Below are positions 54,245 through 64,000 of a DNA stretch of 64,000 bases, piece by piece. Where the stretch lies: the NCBI RefSeq assembly GCF_034932065.1, contig NZ_JAYGHP010000001.1, forward strand, positions 186,001 to 250,000. The letters are read 5' to 3'. The stretch comes from Crocosphaera sp. UHCC 0190. GTDB lineage: Bacteria > Cyanobacteriota > Cyanobacteriia > Cyanobacteriales > Microcystaceae. Both the position numbers and the translations under genes were made by a program. The notes beneath the pieces are model-generated. The model was not told where the DNA came from. It worked only from the letters and a program-made list of their open reading frames with translations, and did not search any database. Position 1 is the stretch's first letter. Every line of letters begins with the position of its first letter.

Positions 54245-57200
54245 TTAAGGTTCAGATATTTGATTAAAACAACTGGATAATTTTTCTTGTTCTTGGGGAC
54301 GGGTGACTAAATAATCATGTAACCAATGACATCCTTGGTCTAAAAGTGAGTTTAAGCGGGCAAATTCTTCTTCTACTGGCCACACTTTTACCATGCCATC
54401 TCTAGCGATAGTAAGTATTTGTTGATTATCAGGACTAAATTGTAAACTTTCCACAGATTCTTGATGGCCTTTCATCTTAGTATGAAGATTTCCTTGTTTA
54501 TCCCACAATCTTACTGTACCATCCCGTGAAGCCGTAATTATATAGTCACCACTGGGACTAAATGCGACACGGGAGATAGGAAATAAATCACTTTTCAGGG
54601 TGTTTAATAGTTCCCCTTTTAAGTTCCATAATTTAGCGGTACTATCCTTAGATGCTGTTAAGAAATACTGGCCATCAGGACTAAAGCTTAAGGAATTGAT
54701 CCGATCTTGATGTCCTGTAAAAGTTTGTAAAAGCTGGCCTTGTAAATCCCATAATTTAGCAGTACCATCGGCTGATCCTGTAGCTATATTTTGACCATCA
54801 GGACTAAATATTATCTGATAAATGCTATCATCATGAGCCGTAAAATGCTTAATTAATTGATAGGGTTTTTTCTGAATATTCCATAACCAAACTCCTCCTG
54901 AGCGATTAGCGATCGCTAATTTTTGACCATCAGGACTAAAACTAATACTATAAACCCTAACTGTATTGTCATTTAATTCCCCTAATAATTTACCTTGTAA
55001 ATCCCATAATCTAACGCTTCCATTACTAGCAGAAGTAGCAATTGTTTGACCATCAGGACTAATACTAATCGTATTAACTCCACTACCATGAGCTTCAAAT
55101 TGTTGTATTTTTTTCCCCTGTAAATTCCAGAGATAAACCATACCACTTTCATCAGCGATCGCTAATAATTTACCATCCTGAGAAAAATCCGCACTGGTAA
55201 GATAATTATTGAGGGTATCAAAGCCTTGCTCATTTGCCTTATTGAGTTCCCATAATTTAACCGTTCCATCACTCGAAGCGGTGGCCAAACGGCTTGCCGT
55301 CGCATTAATAGCCACATCATAGACAGGATCTTGATGTCCCCTTAATATGGCCACCTCTTGCCCTTGAGTATTCCAGAGTCTAGCGGTACCATCACTTGAT
55401 CCACTGACTATCCACTGACCATCTCGACTAAAAACCACACTATTGACTAATTCTTGATGACCTTCCAATGTTAAGCGCAAATTTCCCTGTTTATCCCAAA
55501 TTCTGATCTTACCATCCTTCGCCCCTGTAGCAATAAGTTGACCATCAGGACTAAAACTGATGCTATAGAAAGGAATTGCGTCGTATTGTAAGCTTTTAAG
55601 CAATTTTCCTTGGCTATCCCATAATTTTGCTGTACCATCCCGTGAAGCAGTAGCCACAAATTGACCATCAGGACTAAAAGCCACATCATCCACGGATTTT
55701 TTATGACCTTTTAAGATAGCCAGTTGTCGTCCTTGTAAGTCCCAAATTCTCGCGGTTTCATCCCGTGAGGTGGTGGCAATACGTTGACCATCTCGACTAA
55801 AGGTAACACTATAAACCGAGGCTGTATGGCCTTTGAGGATAGCCAATTGTTTGCCGTTCAAGTCCCACACCCTAGCTGTATCATCTTGAGCCGCGGTGGC
55901 AATATGTTGACTATCAGGACTAAAGACAACCCCATAAATATTGCCTTCATGACCCGTTAATAGGGCTTTTTGCCGTCCTTGACTGTCCCAAAGACGTACA
56001 GTACCGTCACTGGAAGCAGTGGCTATCCAGCGACCATCTGGGCTAAAATTGACGCTATTTACCGCATCTTGATGGCCCGTGAGTTTATTTTTTTCTTGAA
56101 TGCGATCAAGAATTTGCTCTAGGGCTAAAATGGGGCTAGTAGCGGGATAATCTGCTAAAAGTCGCCGATCTTCCACTAAGGTTTTCAATTTTTGACCTGC
56201 TTCCATGGCAGAGACTAACCCTTCCAGTTGTTCAAATTCAAATTGTCGCCAAGCACTATCCCCAGTCTGTTCTAATTGTGTCCCCATTTGCGCTTCTTTT
56301 TGCTTCTGAAAGGCTGATTTTGCTTGGGTAAAGGCAATGGTCGCACCCAGCAAAGAAACGGCTAATATGCCGATTCCTAAGCGGATCATGCGTTGGGCTT
56401 TTTGATTGGCTTGGGTTAAGATTTCATTGGCTTGTTGTTGGGCGGCGAGATTGAATTCGGCTTCTCGTTTATCTAAGTTTTGGCTTTCAGTTAAGTATTT
56501 ATAATCTAAGTTACTTAAACTTTTATCCATGGCCCAACCGAGAGCATCTTTAAGAGCTTGTCCCCGCAATAAACGGGAATCATCTTCATAATTGGAATTG
56601 AGCCAAGCGGTAAACATTTCTGAATAGGGACGAATTTTTTCTAGTTCTTTACTGACCCATTTTTGATTAAAAACGTTTTTATAAATAGGATTATAAACCA
56701 CTAAATGACCATTGCGTTTGACTACTAATCCTGATAATCTTAATTCTGTTTGTTCTGGACTTTCATCGGTTTCCAAGAATTCTTGTTGTAAAATTTGTTG
56801 ATACATTCCCAGGAGTCTTCCGGCCCGTTTTTCATTCCTAAAAAGTCGATCTCGAATGGTTTTGAGGTGAACGGGTTCATCTTGAGATTCCCAATTTTCA
56901 ATAATAGATAATTTGACAAAATTTTCGACCCATTTGTCTTCTTGTCCTGGGGGAATAATGGCAGAATTAATTAACAATAAATTACATAATTTTTGAGTTA
57001 AGAATGGCTGTCCTCCTGTCCAATTTACAACGGCTTTTAATACTGCCAGAGGATGGGGACTAATGGGGCTTAAACCTGGGGCAAGGGGTTCAATTTCTTC
57101 TGGGGTAAATCCTGTTAATTCTATGGGTTGTCCGATATTAAAAGGGGTTTGAGTTTTGTCTTGAATTAAGTCTGAAGGAGTCGCTACACCAAATAAAGAA

Positions 57201-57751
57201 AAGACTAATCTTTCAAATTTGGGATTTTCTGCTCTTTGATTATAAAAAAAACGAATTAAGGTAAAAAAGTCATCTAAAGAAAATTTTAAACTGAGAACCT
57301 TATCAATTTCATCAATAAAAATATAAACCTTTTCTCCCGGACAATGAACTAATAAAACTTCTTCCAAAAACTGACTGAATTTTTGAACTCCTGATAACTC
57401 CTCCCGTTCCCGCAACCAGACTTTTAAGTTAACTTTCCCAACTAAATTAAAACCTAAAAATAATTGAGTAATAATGCCACTGTACCATTGTTTTTGGCTT
57501 AAATCGCTGCCTAAACTGGTAATATCAACTGAGGCACAACTCATTCCTAGGTCTTGTAATTGGTGCATTGCTCGCACCCTCAAGCTCGATTTTCCCATCT
57601 GACGACAATTAAAAACATAGCAAAACTTACCCAAGTTTAAGGCAGTCAATAGGTCTTTATCTGCTTGACGTTCGACATAAGTTGGATGATCAAAAGCGAG
57701 ACTTCCACCGACTTTATAATTATAAGATTCTTGGGTTGTTAAATTCATCAC
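54245..57751 (-). CDS. AAA-like ATPase with 14 WD40 repeats
   Basis: 1168 residues. The N-terminal AAA-like domain (1-about 400) has a P-loop variant CRQMGKSSLRVR and VYIFIDEIDKV as Walker B. A helical linker and one membrane helix (about 455-475) follow, then from about 560 to 1125 fourteen WD40 repeats, each ending in LWD/IWD and many with FSPDGQ; this is enough for two seven-bladed propellers. The C-terminus (FARLNSLLDQGCHWLHDYL) is the usual short tail of such cyanobacterial proteins. It is thought to be a signalling or scaffold ATPase; no target is known. Confidence 0.9.
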   Translation of the reverse strand: MMNLTTQESYNYKVGGSLAFDHPTYVERQADKDLLTALNLGKFCYVFNCRQMGKSSLRVRAMHQLQDLGMSCASVDITSLGSDLSQKQWYSGIITQLFLGFNLVGKVNLKVWLREREELSGVQKFSQFLEEVLLVHCPGEKVYIFIDEIDKVLSLKFSLDDFFTLIRFFYNQRAENPKFERLVFSLFGVATPSDLIQDKTQTPFNIGQPIELTGFTPEEIEPLAPGLSPISPHPLAVLKAVVNWTGGQPFLTQKLCNLLLINSAIIPPGQEDKWVENFVKLSIIENWESQDEPVHLKTIRDRLFRNEKRAGRLLGMYQQILQQEFLETDESPEQTELRLSGLVVKRNGHLVVYNPIYKNVFNQKWVSKELEKIRPYSEMFTAWLNSNYEDDSRLLRGQALKDALGWAMDKSLSNLDYKYLTESQNLDKREAEFNLAAQQQANEILTQANQKAQRMIRLGIGILAVSLLGATIAFTQAKSAFQKQKEAQMGTQLEQTGDSAWRQFEFEQLEGLVSAMEAGQKLKTLVEDRRLLADYPATSPILALEQILDRIQEKNKLTGHQDAVNSVNFSPDGRWIATASSDGTVRLWDSQGRQKALLTGHEGNIYGVVFSPDSQHIATAAQDDTARVWDLNGKQLAILKGHTASVYSVTFSRDGQRIATTSRDETARIWDLQGRQLAILKGHKKSVDDVAFSPDGQFVATASRDGTAKLWDSQGKLLKSLQYDAIPFYSISFSPDGQLIATGAKDGKIRIWDKQGNLRLTLEGHQELVNSVVFSRDGQWIVSGSSDGTARLWNTQGQEVAILRGHQDPVYDVAINATASRLATASSDGTVKLWELNKANEQGFDTLNNYLTSADFSQDGKLLAIADESGMVYLWNLQGKKIQQFEAHGSGVNTISISPDGQTIATSASNGSVRLWDLQGKLLGELNDNTVRVYSISFSPDGQKLAIANRSGGVWLWNIQKKPYQLIKHFTAHDDSIYQIIFSPDGQNIATGSADGTAKLWDLQGQLLQTFTGHQDRINSLSFSPDGQYFLTASKDSTAKLWNLKGELLNTLKSDLFPISRVAFSPSGDYIITASRDGTVRLWDKQGNLHTKMKGHQESVESLQFSPDNQQILTIARDGMVKVWPVEEEFARLNSLLDQGCHWLHDYLVTRPQEQEKLSSCFNQISEP

Positions 57752-57894
57752 AAACTGTTAGGTTATTTATTAAGGGAATATCTTAAATTAATTTATTTCT
57801 CTTATTCTACCATCTCTCATCTTATCATCTTATCATTTCTCCTCTCACCAACCACCCAATCCTGTTAATCTTATCATCCCAAAAATCCTGATCC

Positions 57895-59445
57895 ATGACC
57901 CTAACTAAAATTTCCTCCCGTTCTCAAAAAAAGTTTTTCCGTCCCCGTCTCTGGTTTGAAAAAATCATGGCGTTAATTGTCCTCGCTAATTATAGTATCG
58001 TTATTTTTAATTTAACTTATATTCCTCTCCGAGATTTTTGGTTACAGGGGAGGGTACAAATATTTATAAAATTAGGGAGATTTGAGCGAAATATTCCCCC
58101 AAAACCCTTAAGAATTTTACCGCCTATTTTTTCAGAAATTATCACCAAATATGATGTAATTAAAGGAATTGAACCTCATCGAGATACGGCTCGATATTTA
58201 CAAAGAATCGACAATCTTAATGAAGCAGTTAATCAGCAAGTTTTTTCTAATAAAACACCAGATGAAAGACAAAAGGTAACAGAAGAAATTGAGAAAATAT
58301 TAGCTGATTTGCGACTGAGAAGTCGAGACATGATTAACCAAAATCCTTTTCAGATAGCCAATAAGACGGGAACTTTAGAACGGATAAAAAATAAAATGCG
58401 TCAACACATTTTTGAGACAGAAGATAGTTCAGCAACAGAAGCTTTTGAGCAGTTTTGGAGTGCTGAAAACTTCCGTAAAAATGGTTGGCGAGAAGAATTG
58501 AACTTTTTTGATGAAAGAATTCGTCCTTTAATCGAGACAAATTATTTTCGTCCTGTGGGAGAAAATGGGCAACCAATTGATAATTTTGGCTTAATAGATT
58601 TTCCTTTCTTTTTAATATTTTTAACAGAATTTTTAGCCCGTACTTGGTATATTAGTCGCCGTCATACTGGTGTTAGTTGGTTTGATGCGATGTTATGGCG
58701 TTGGTATGATATTTTTCTTTTAATTCCCTTGTTCCGTATCTTAAGAATTATTCCCTTAACTATTCGTTTAAATCAAGCAAAATTAATTGATCTCAAAGCA
58801 ATTCAAAAACAAGCAAGTCAGGGTTTTGTTGCTAGTATTGCCCAAGACATTACGGAAGTCGTTATTCTTCAAGTCATTAATCAAGTTCAATCTTCTATTG
58901 AAGAAGGCATTGTCAGGGATTTACTGATGCAGCAAAATACTCATCAATATATTGATCTTAATGATATTAATGAAACCTCTGAATTAGTGAAATTAATGTC
59001 TCATGTCGTGATTGAAAAAGTGTTACCAGAAATTCGCCCTGAAGCAGAAGCGTTTTTACAGTATAATGTCGAAAAAGCCCTAAGCCAAACTCCAAATTAT
59101 CAAGGCTTAGCCAATATTCCTGGACTCAAAACCATACAAAATCAGCTAACAGAAAGATTAGTCTCTCAACTTTATTATGGTTTATCTGTAGGACTTCAAG
59201 GACTCTTAGTCGAAGATACTGAATTTGATCAACTGCTGGAAAAATTGATTGAAAAATTCAGTAAATCTATGGGAAATGAACTCCAAGAAAAGCACAGTAT
59301 TGAACAAATTGAATCCCTCTTAAATGACTTATTAGAAGAGATTAAAGTTAATTATGTTGAAAGTTTATCCCAAGAAAATGTTGAAGATATATTAGAACAA
59401 ACCCGCGCCCTTCGCCAAGCCGCAAACATCGCCAATAAAACTTAA
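57895..59445 (+). CDS. Membrane protein of unknown function with voltage-sensor-like segment
   Basis: 516 residues, no family recognised. A hydrophobic helix at about 23-45 is followed by a long polar, partly coiled region (50-230), then FFLIFLTEFLARTWYI (about 238-252), WYDIFLLIPLF (270-280) and RILRIIPLTIRL with Arg281, Arg284 and Arg291. This resembles the S2-S3-S4 part of a voltage sensor, whose S1 partner would be the first helix. The C-terminal 220 residues are soluble and helical. The neighbour on the other strand shares 4 bases at the end. Resemblance to ion channels is an inference. Confidence 0.7.
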   Translation: MTLTKISSRSQKKFFRPRLWFEKIMALIVLANYSIVIFNLTYIPLRDFWLQGRVQIFIKLGRFERNIPPKPLRILPPIFSEIITKYDVIKGIEPHRDTARYLQRIDNLNEAVNQQVFSNKTPDERQKVTEEIEKILADLRLRSRDMINQNPFQIANKTGTLERIKNKMRQHIFETEDSSATEAFEQFWSAENFRKNGWREELNFFDERIRPLIETNYFRPVGENGQPIDNFGLIDFPFFLIFLTEFLARTWYISRRHTGVSWFDAMLWRWYDIFLLIPLFRILRIIPLTIRLNQAKLIDLKAIQKQASQGFVASIAQDITEVVILQVINQVQSSIEEGIVRDLLMQQNTHQYIDLNDINETSELVKLMSHVVIEKVLPEIRPEAEAFLQYNVEKALSQTPNYQGLANIPGLKTIQNQLTERLVSQLYYGLSVGLQGLLVEDTEFDQLLEKLIEKFSKSMGNELQEKHSIEQIESLLNDLLEEIKVNYVESLSQENVEDILEQTRALRQAANIANKT

Positions 59446-59960
59446 AATAATCTACCCTGTAAGCTATAATAACTGAATAAACCCAAACCAAATCCTCCTA
59501 AACAAATAACTCCTAATAATGACAAAACTTGCCATTCTGGATAATTTTGTTTTTCTAATTCTAATTTACCTAAAATAGCAGCACATAACAAGATCAAAAA
59601 TCTCATAAAATCTCCGAGCCATCGTAGCATAAAGACAACAGCAAATGACCAAAACAAAACCGCAAAGATTGCTCGATTATCAGATTTAAACCCACTGCCG
59701 AATAAAATTGTTACCAAAGCAACCGGGGCCACTAAACTCGATGTAATTAACAACACGACACAACCTGCTACTATGTGAAGTACGAGAAAAACCGTCTGAT
59801 CTTCAAAAAACCATCCCCAGGTTTTTCCCCGTTCAACTAACCAATGAGTCCAGGTTGTTACAGAAGCACCAACATACCAGCCAAAGGTACTATAAGTCAG
59901 TAGAACAACCCCAAGAGAAAGGAAAGGAAACTTAATTGACTTGATCATTTTAACTATCAT
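59442..59960 (-). CDS. Membrane protein of unknown function, 172 residues
   Basis: Four or five hydrophobic segments (residues about 10-30, 55-85, 95-110, 115-135, 145-165); the N-terminus is basic (MIVKMIKSIKF). No family recognised. It overlaps the end of the convergent 57895 gene by four bases and starts nine bases after the aldolase/dehydrogenase gene, so it may be cotranscribed with it. Confidence 0.7.
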   Translation of the reverse strand: MIVKMIKSIKFPFLSLGVVLLTYSTFGWYVGASVTTWTHWLVERGKTWGWFFEDQTVFLVLHIVAGCVVLLITSSLVAPVALVTILFGSGFKSDNRAIFAVLFWSFAVVFMLRWLGDFMRFLILLCAAILGKLELEKQNYPEWQVLSLLGVICLGGFGLGLFSYYSLQGRLF

Positions 59961-59969
59961 GAAATGGAA

Positions 59970-61943
59970 TTAAATAACTCGTTCATTTCCCCCATCTAAA
60001 GGAATTTGGGCCGCGGTTATCTTACTAAATAACCCATCACACATTGAGGCAGCTAATTCCGCCACATCTTGACTTGTAACTTCTTCTTTTAACACATTAT
60101 TGGTTTTATATTCTTGCACTGTCAAACCATAATGTTTGGCCCGCGCCTCTAATACTTCTTCTGTCCAAATACCCGTATCAAAGACCCCGTTAGGATGAAT
60201 AGAATTGAGGCGAATCTTATCCTTACCCCATTCTAAAGCAGCCACACGGGTTAACTGATTTAACGCCGCTTTTGAGGCAGAATAGGCTGCAACTCCTGGG
60301 CCGGGGGCCGGCACGTTTTTCGAGCCAATCACCACGATTCTACCGCCTTTGGGAGCTAATTTTAGGAAGGGGTGTACCTCCCGCATTAAAACTAAATTAG
60401 CATCAAGATTAATATTCATAATGCGTCGCCATTGTTCCGTTGAAAGGTTTTCTATTCGACAGGCCGGGGGGAAAATGCCCGCATTGAGGATCATCATATC
60501 AATACCCCCAAACTGTCTAATTCCCTGCTCTAAGGCTTGTTTAATGGCGGTTTCATCGGTAAGATCGCAAGGGATACCACAAAAATCAGGGCGTTTATGT
60601 AACTGGGTAATTTCCCCGTTAATATCTAGTGCTATCACTGCGGCCCCTCGTTTTAATAGGGACTCTACACAAGCTTTGCCAATACCCGAAGCGGCCCCCG
60701 TAACTAGGGCTACTTCCCCTGCAAAAACGGGAGGTTTTCCCCCTTTGGCTAATTTTGCTTGTTCGAGTTCCCAATATTCCACATCAAAGATATCCTGGGA
60801 GGGTAAGGCTTCATATCCTTCTAATTCGGTGGCTCGTTGGATAATATCAATGGTATGGTCATAAATATCAGCAACAATGGCCGCTGCTTTGGCATTTTGT
60901 CCGATCGCACCTAATCCTAATTCTGGGTCTAAAATTACCCTAGGGGCAGCATCAAGCATCGTTTTCGTCTCTTTAGCTTGGGCCAGATGAGTCTTAAAGT
61001 AGTCTTGATAAGCGGTTACATATCCCTGTACATCCCGTCCCAATAGGGGTAAGCGTTTGGTGCGAATAACGTGATCGGGAGTGGCGGGGCCTTGTTGGGA
61101 AATGGTCTGAATATCGTCTCTTTGGGCAAATCTTAGGGTTTTTGGGCTTTGATGTAGGGCCAATATGAGGGGAAACCCTGCAGCTTTTGAGACTTGATAA
61201 CGCAACTCCGCTAAAGTGTGACTTAGGGGGGTTTGGGGGACAGTTACGGGAGTTTGAGGAATATTCCAAGCATCATGTTTTTTTAGATAGTCTTCTGCTT
61301 GAGAGACTAACTCAATCATCCCTTGGTAGGATTCTTGGGCGGTTTCTCCAAAGGAAAAGATACCATGATTCATTAATACCATGCCAATCGTATTATCTCC
61401 CCTTTGGGCAGCAAATTCTTGGGCGCAGAGACGAGCAAGGTCAAAGCCTGGCATAATGTAGGGGATAATGACGACGCGATCGCCGTAAATGTCCTGTATT
61501 CTCTGTCTTCCTTCTGCTGTATTGGTGATGGTAACAACCGCATCCGCGTGGGTATGATCTACATATTTGTAGGGTAAGATGGCATGGAGAATGGTTTCAA
61601 CGGAGGGAGATGGGCCATTAGGCTGGATCATCTGTGTTTTTAGTTCATTGACCATCTGGGAGTCTGATAATGCCGTAAGTTTGGCTAATTTCAGCAAATG
61701 GGGCATTTTTACCCCAGAAAATCCCCCTTCTTCGATGGTAGCTAAATCCCAACCACTGCCTTTAACATAGAGAATTTCTGCCGTTTCCCCAACTAAGTTA
61801 GTTTGACGAATTTTAACCGAAGTATTGCCCCCACCATGTAAGACTAATGAGGGATCTTGTCCTAATAATCGGGAAGTATATACTCTTAAGGCTAACTCTG
61901 TGGGATATTTAGCCGCATCTTGCTCATTCCACAAACTTTTCAT
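59970..61943 (-). CDS. Bifunctional class II aldolase / short-chain dehydrogenase
   Basis: 657 residues, two enzymes in one chain. Residues 1 to about 405 are a class II (fuculose-phosphate-type) aldolase with VDHTHADAVVTITN as zinc-binding His motif and MNHGIFSFG; residues from about 410 are an SDR with VALVTGAASGIGKA, NAGIF, and the catalytic YSASK. Such fusions are known as rhamnulose-1-phosphate aldolase/lactaldehyde dehydrogenase-like proteins. In a cyanobacterium without an evident rhamnose operon the true substrate is uncertain. Confidence 0.9.
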   Translation of the reverse strand: MKSLWNEQDAAKYPTELALRVYTSRLLGQDPSLVLHGGGNTSVKIRQTNLVGETAEILYVKGSGWDLATIEEGGFSGVKMPHLLKLAKLTALSDSQMVNELKTQMIQPNGPSPSVETILHAILPYKYVDHTHADAVVTITNTAEGRQRIQDIYGDRVVIIPYIMPGFDLARLCAQEFAAQRGDNTIGMVLMNHGIFSFGETAQESYQGMIELVSQAEDYLKKHDAWNIPQTPVTVPQTPLSHTLAELRYQVSKAAGFPLILALHQSPKTLRFAQRDDIQTISQQGPATPDHVIRTKRLPLLGRDVQGYVTAYQDYFKTHLAQAKETKTMLDAAPRVILDPELGLGAIGQNAKAAAIVADIYDHTIDIIQRATELEGYEALPSQDIFDVEYWELEQAKLAKGGKPPVFAGEVALVTGAASGIGKACVESLLKRGAAVIALDINGEITQLHKRPDFCGIPCDLTDETAIKQALEQGIRQFGGIDMMILNAGIFPPACRIENLSTEQWRRIMNINLDANLVLMREVHPFLKLAPKGGRIVVIGSKNVPAPGPGVAAYSASKAALNQLTRVAALEWGKDKIRLNSIHPNGVFDTGIWTEEVLEARAKHYGLTVQEYKTNNVLKEEVTSQDVAELAASMCDGLFSKITAAQIPLDGGNERVI

Positions 61944-62110
61944 TATCTAGGCGATCGCTTTGAGACTACAACAGCTATTTTTTGCTTCTCAACTGTATAA
62001 CAATTTGACCCAAGGCCGCCAAAAATACCCAGGATAGTTAAGATTTTAGTCTATCCTGAGTTAGTTGCCAGTCTGAACATTGCCAATTTTGTCAAGTTCT
62101 GGTGATTGAA
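61944..62110. other. Short intergenic region upstream of the aldolase gene
   Basis: About 165 bases with a HIP1 site near 61951, no gene and no strong hairpin. It should contain the promoter of the aldolase/dehydrogenase gene. Confidence 0.4.
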
Positions 62111-62275
62111 TTAGTTTTCAACTGATTTTAAGAGGAAATTATGGCTACGAATGGCATCTTCCCAGTCTAGCAAAGGATCGACGGTTAGACTGGTTTCTTT
62201 TTCCAGTAATTCATTGACAAAATTTTCGTATCCTTCTAAAGTATCAAACATTGATGGTGATTGGTTTGTATACAT
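62111..62275 (-). CDS. Small protein of unknown function, 54 residues
   Basis: Starts at ATG 62275 with AGAGG six bases upstream. The protein is acidic and soluble: MYTNQSPSMFDTLEGYENF, then NELLEKETSLTVDPLLDWED and a short tail to SVEN. No family recognised. It is too short for the usual cut-offs, but the ribosome site and the absence of a competing frame support it. It lies between the aldolase gene (same strand) and the phnC gene (divergent). Confidence 0.55.
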   Translation of the reverse strand: MYTNQSPSMFDTLEGYENFVNELLEKETSLTVDPLLDWEDAIRSHNFLLKSVEN

Positions 62276-62493
62276 AATTAACCTCTTTATTTTTGGTCGT
62301 TACTATTTTTATAAATTTTCAGAGTAGGTTACTCTCGATCATAAAATTTAATCCCCTCAAAGTAAACTCGAAAACCTACGGATTTTAATGATTACCAGTC
62401 TTTCCGAAAGAATACTTATCTCCCTTGAAAATAAGAACAATTTTACGGTAGACTTTATCTAAAATTAAGGGTAACTTTTGCCGATTAAAAAAG
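62276..62493. promoter_or_regulatory. Region upstream of phnC
   Basis: 218 bases, AT-rich, likely holding the promoter of the phnCD transcript and of the small gene. A Pho-box-like pattern was looked for; none is clear enough to claim. Confidence 0.4.
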
Positions 62494-63231
62494 ATGATTC
62501 GACTCGACAACCTTGGGGTAACATATCAAGATGGAACCGTAGCACTCCAAAACATTTCCCTTGAATTTACGGAGGGAGAATTTACGGTGATTTTAGGATC
62601 TTCTGGTGCGGGAAAATCTACTTTATTACGCTGTATAAACTTTCTGACTTATCCCACCAGTGGTCAAGTGATTTCTCAAACTTTAGGGGTTTTAAATCAC
62701 CCTAAAATTTTACGGAAACACCGTCAAAGGACAGGGATGATTTTTCAACAGCATCAATTAATTCCCCGACAAACTGCCCTCAAAAATGTGTTAATTGGTC
62801 GCTTAGCTTATCATTCTACCCTGAGAAGCTTCTTTCCCTTGCCCAAAAAAGATCAATATATTGCCTTAAATTGTTTAGCAAGAGTTGGGTTATTAGAAAA
62901 AGCCTTAACCCCTGTCAATTCTCTAAGTGGAGGACAACAACAACGGGTAGGAATTGCCCGCGCTTTAGCCCAACAACCACGCTTTTTATTGGCAGATGAA
63001 CCCGTTGCTAGTTTAGATCCTAATACTGCCCATCAAGTATTATCAAATTTACGGCAAATTTGTCAAGAAGATGGCATCGGGACATTAGTTAGTTTACACC
63101 AAATTGACCTCGCCTTAGACTATGCCGATCGCATTATTGGGTTAGCTAATGGTACTATTGTCTTTGATGGTAGTTCTTCAGACATCAGACCTGAACAACT
63201 GGCAAAAATTTATCAGGTTTCATCCCCTTAA
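62494..63231 (+). CDS. phnC: Phosphonate/phosphite ABC transporter ATP-binding protein
   Basis: 245 residues. Walker A GSSGAGKSTLL, Q-loop MIFQQHQL, signature LSGGQQQRVGIARALA and Walker B FLLADEPVASLDP. The family is PhnC (also PtxA for phosphite), the ATPase of a phosphonate or phosphite importer. The binding protein gene follows after 94 bases. Whether it takes phosphonate, phosphite or phosphate cannot be told from this part. Confidence 0.9.
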   Translation: MIRLDNLGVTYQDGTVALQNISLEFTEGEFTVILGSSGAGKSTLLRCINFLTYPTSGQVISQTLGVLNHPKILRKHRQRTGMIFQQHQLIPRQTALKNVLIGRLAYHSTLRSFFPLPKKDQYIALNCLARVGLLEKALTPVNSLSGGQQQRVGIARALAQQPRFLLADEPVASLDPNTAHQVLSNLRQICQEDGIGTLVSLHQIDLALDYADRIIGLANGTIVFDGSSSDIRPEQLAKIYQVSSP

Positions 63232-63319
63232 ATGTTAACTAGAATACATTGTTAAATAAATAAAAATTATATTAATTTTTGCTGTAGAATGCCTATAATT
63301 GATGTTTGAAGTCTTTTAA

Positions 63320-64000
<681 letters not shown>

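Noticed and set aside
57770-57890. CTTATCAT-type repeats before the 57895 gene
   Set aside because: Low-complexity AT-rich direct repeats, too short and irregular to call an element.
60349-60864. Open frame of 171 codons opposite the aldolase/dehydrogenase gene
   Set aside because: Antisense shadow; the real gene on the other strand has clear domains over the same bases.

Overview
The window is chromosomal DNA from a low-GC cyanobacterium. Evidence for the phylum is direct: a 39-residue photosystem II subunit (Psb30/Ycf12), a divergent menA/menF pair for phylloquinone, a cyanobacterial sulfate-permease operon with a CysR-like regulator, half-size UPF0016/GDT1 genes, and many copies of the HIP1 octamer GCGATCGC. 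Low GC plus frequent HIP1 fits Cyanothece/Crocosphaera-type unicellular cyanobacteria; the genus is an inference. I saw no rRNA, tRNA, CRISPR array, transposase or integrase.

Layout. 1-6.6 kb: truncated cytosine deaminase, glyA, a WecA-type GlcNAc-1-P transferase, an unknown protein, a small transaldolase and an O-antigen polymerase-like membrane protein. 7-11.6 kb: MarC protein, psb30, a Cys-cluster protein, two half-size manganese/calcium exporters, three small unknowns and a DUF697-type GTPase. 11.6-16.8 kb: sulfate uptake unit, with a CysR-like regulator divergent from sbpA-NIL-cysT-cysW-cysA. 17-23.2 kb: pyruvate kinase, PAP2 phosphatase, GT39 glycosyltransferase, ChrA, methyltransferase, separated by palindromic repeats. 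23.4-27 kb: accessory island with a membrane-anchored NACHT ATPase, now in two frames, whose FGE-sulfatase/C-type-lectin C-terminus carries a sequence that looks like the variable region of a diversity-generating retroelement (DGR), followed by three small toxin-antitoxin-like genes and a nested palindromic element. 27-33 kb: minus-strand run CNNM/CorC, DUF4129, DUF4350, PAP2, MoxR, DUF58. 33-48 kb: ribokinase, dihydroorotase, signal peptidase, alpha/beta hydrolase, group 2 sigma factor, Ski2-like helicase, CRTISO-like oxidoreductase, fabZ and two tandem mgtE. 48-64 kb: CmpR-like LysR regulator, menA/menF, TPR protein, AAA-WD40 protein, two membrane proteins of unknown function (one with a voltage-sensor-like segment), an aldolase/dehydrogenase fusion, and the start of a phnCD transporter that runs off the window.

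Most interesting signal: the DGR-type variable region at about 26101-26200. At sites where the family usually has Asn, the codons differ only at first and second positions, as adenine mutagenesis of AAY template codons would produce. The stretch is about 60% GC in an AT-rich gene and is followed 11 bases later by a perfect 6-bp stem with a GAGA tetraloop. No reverse transcriptase or template repeat is visible in the window, so the DGR would have to act from elsewhere. The host NACHT gene has also lost internal sequence and is frameshifted.
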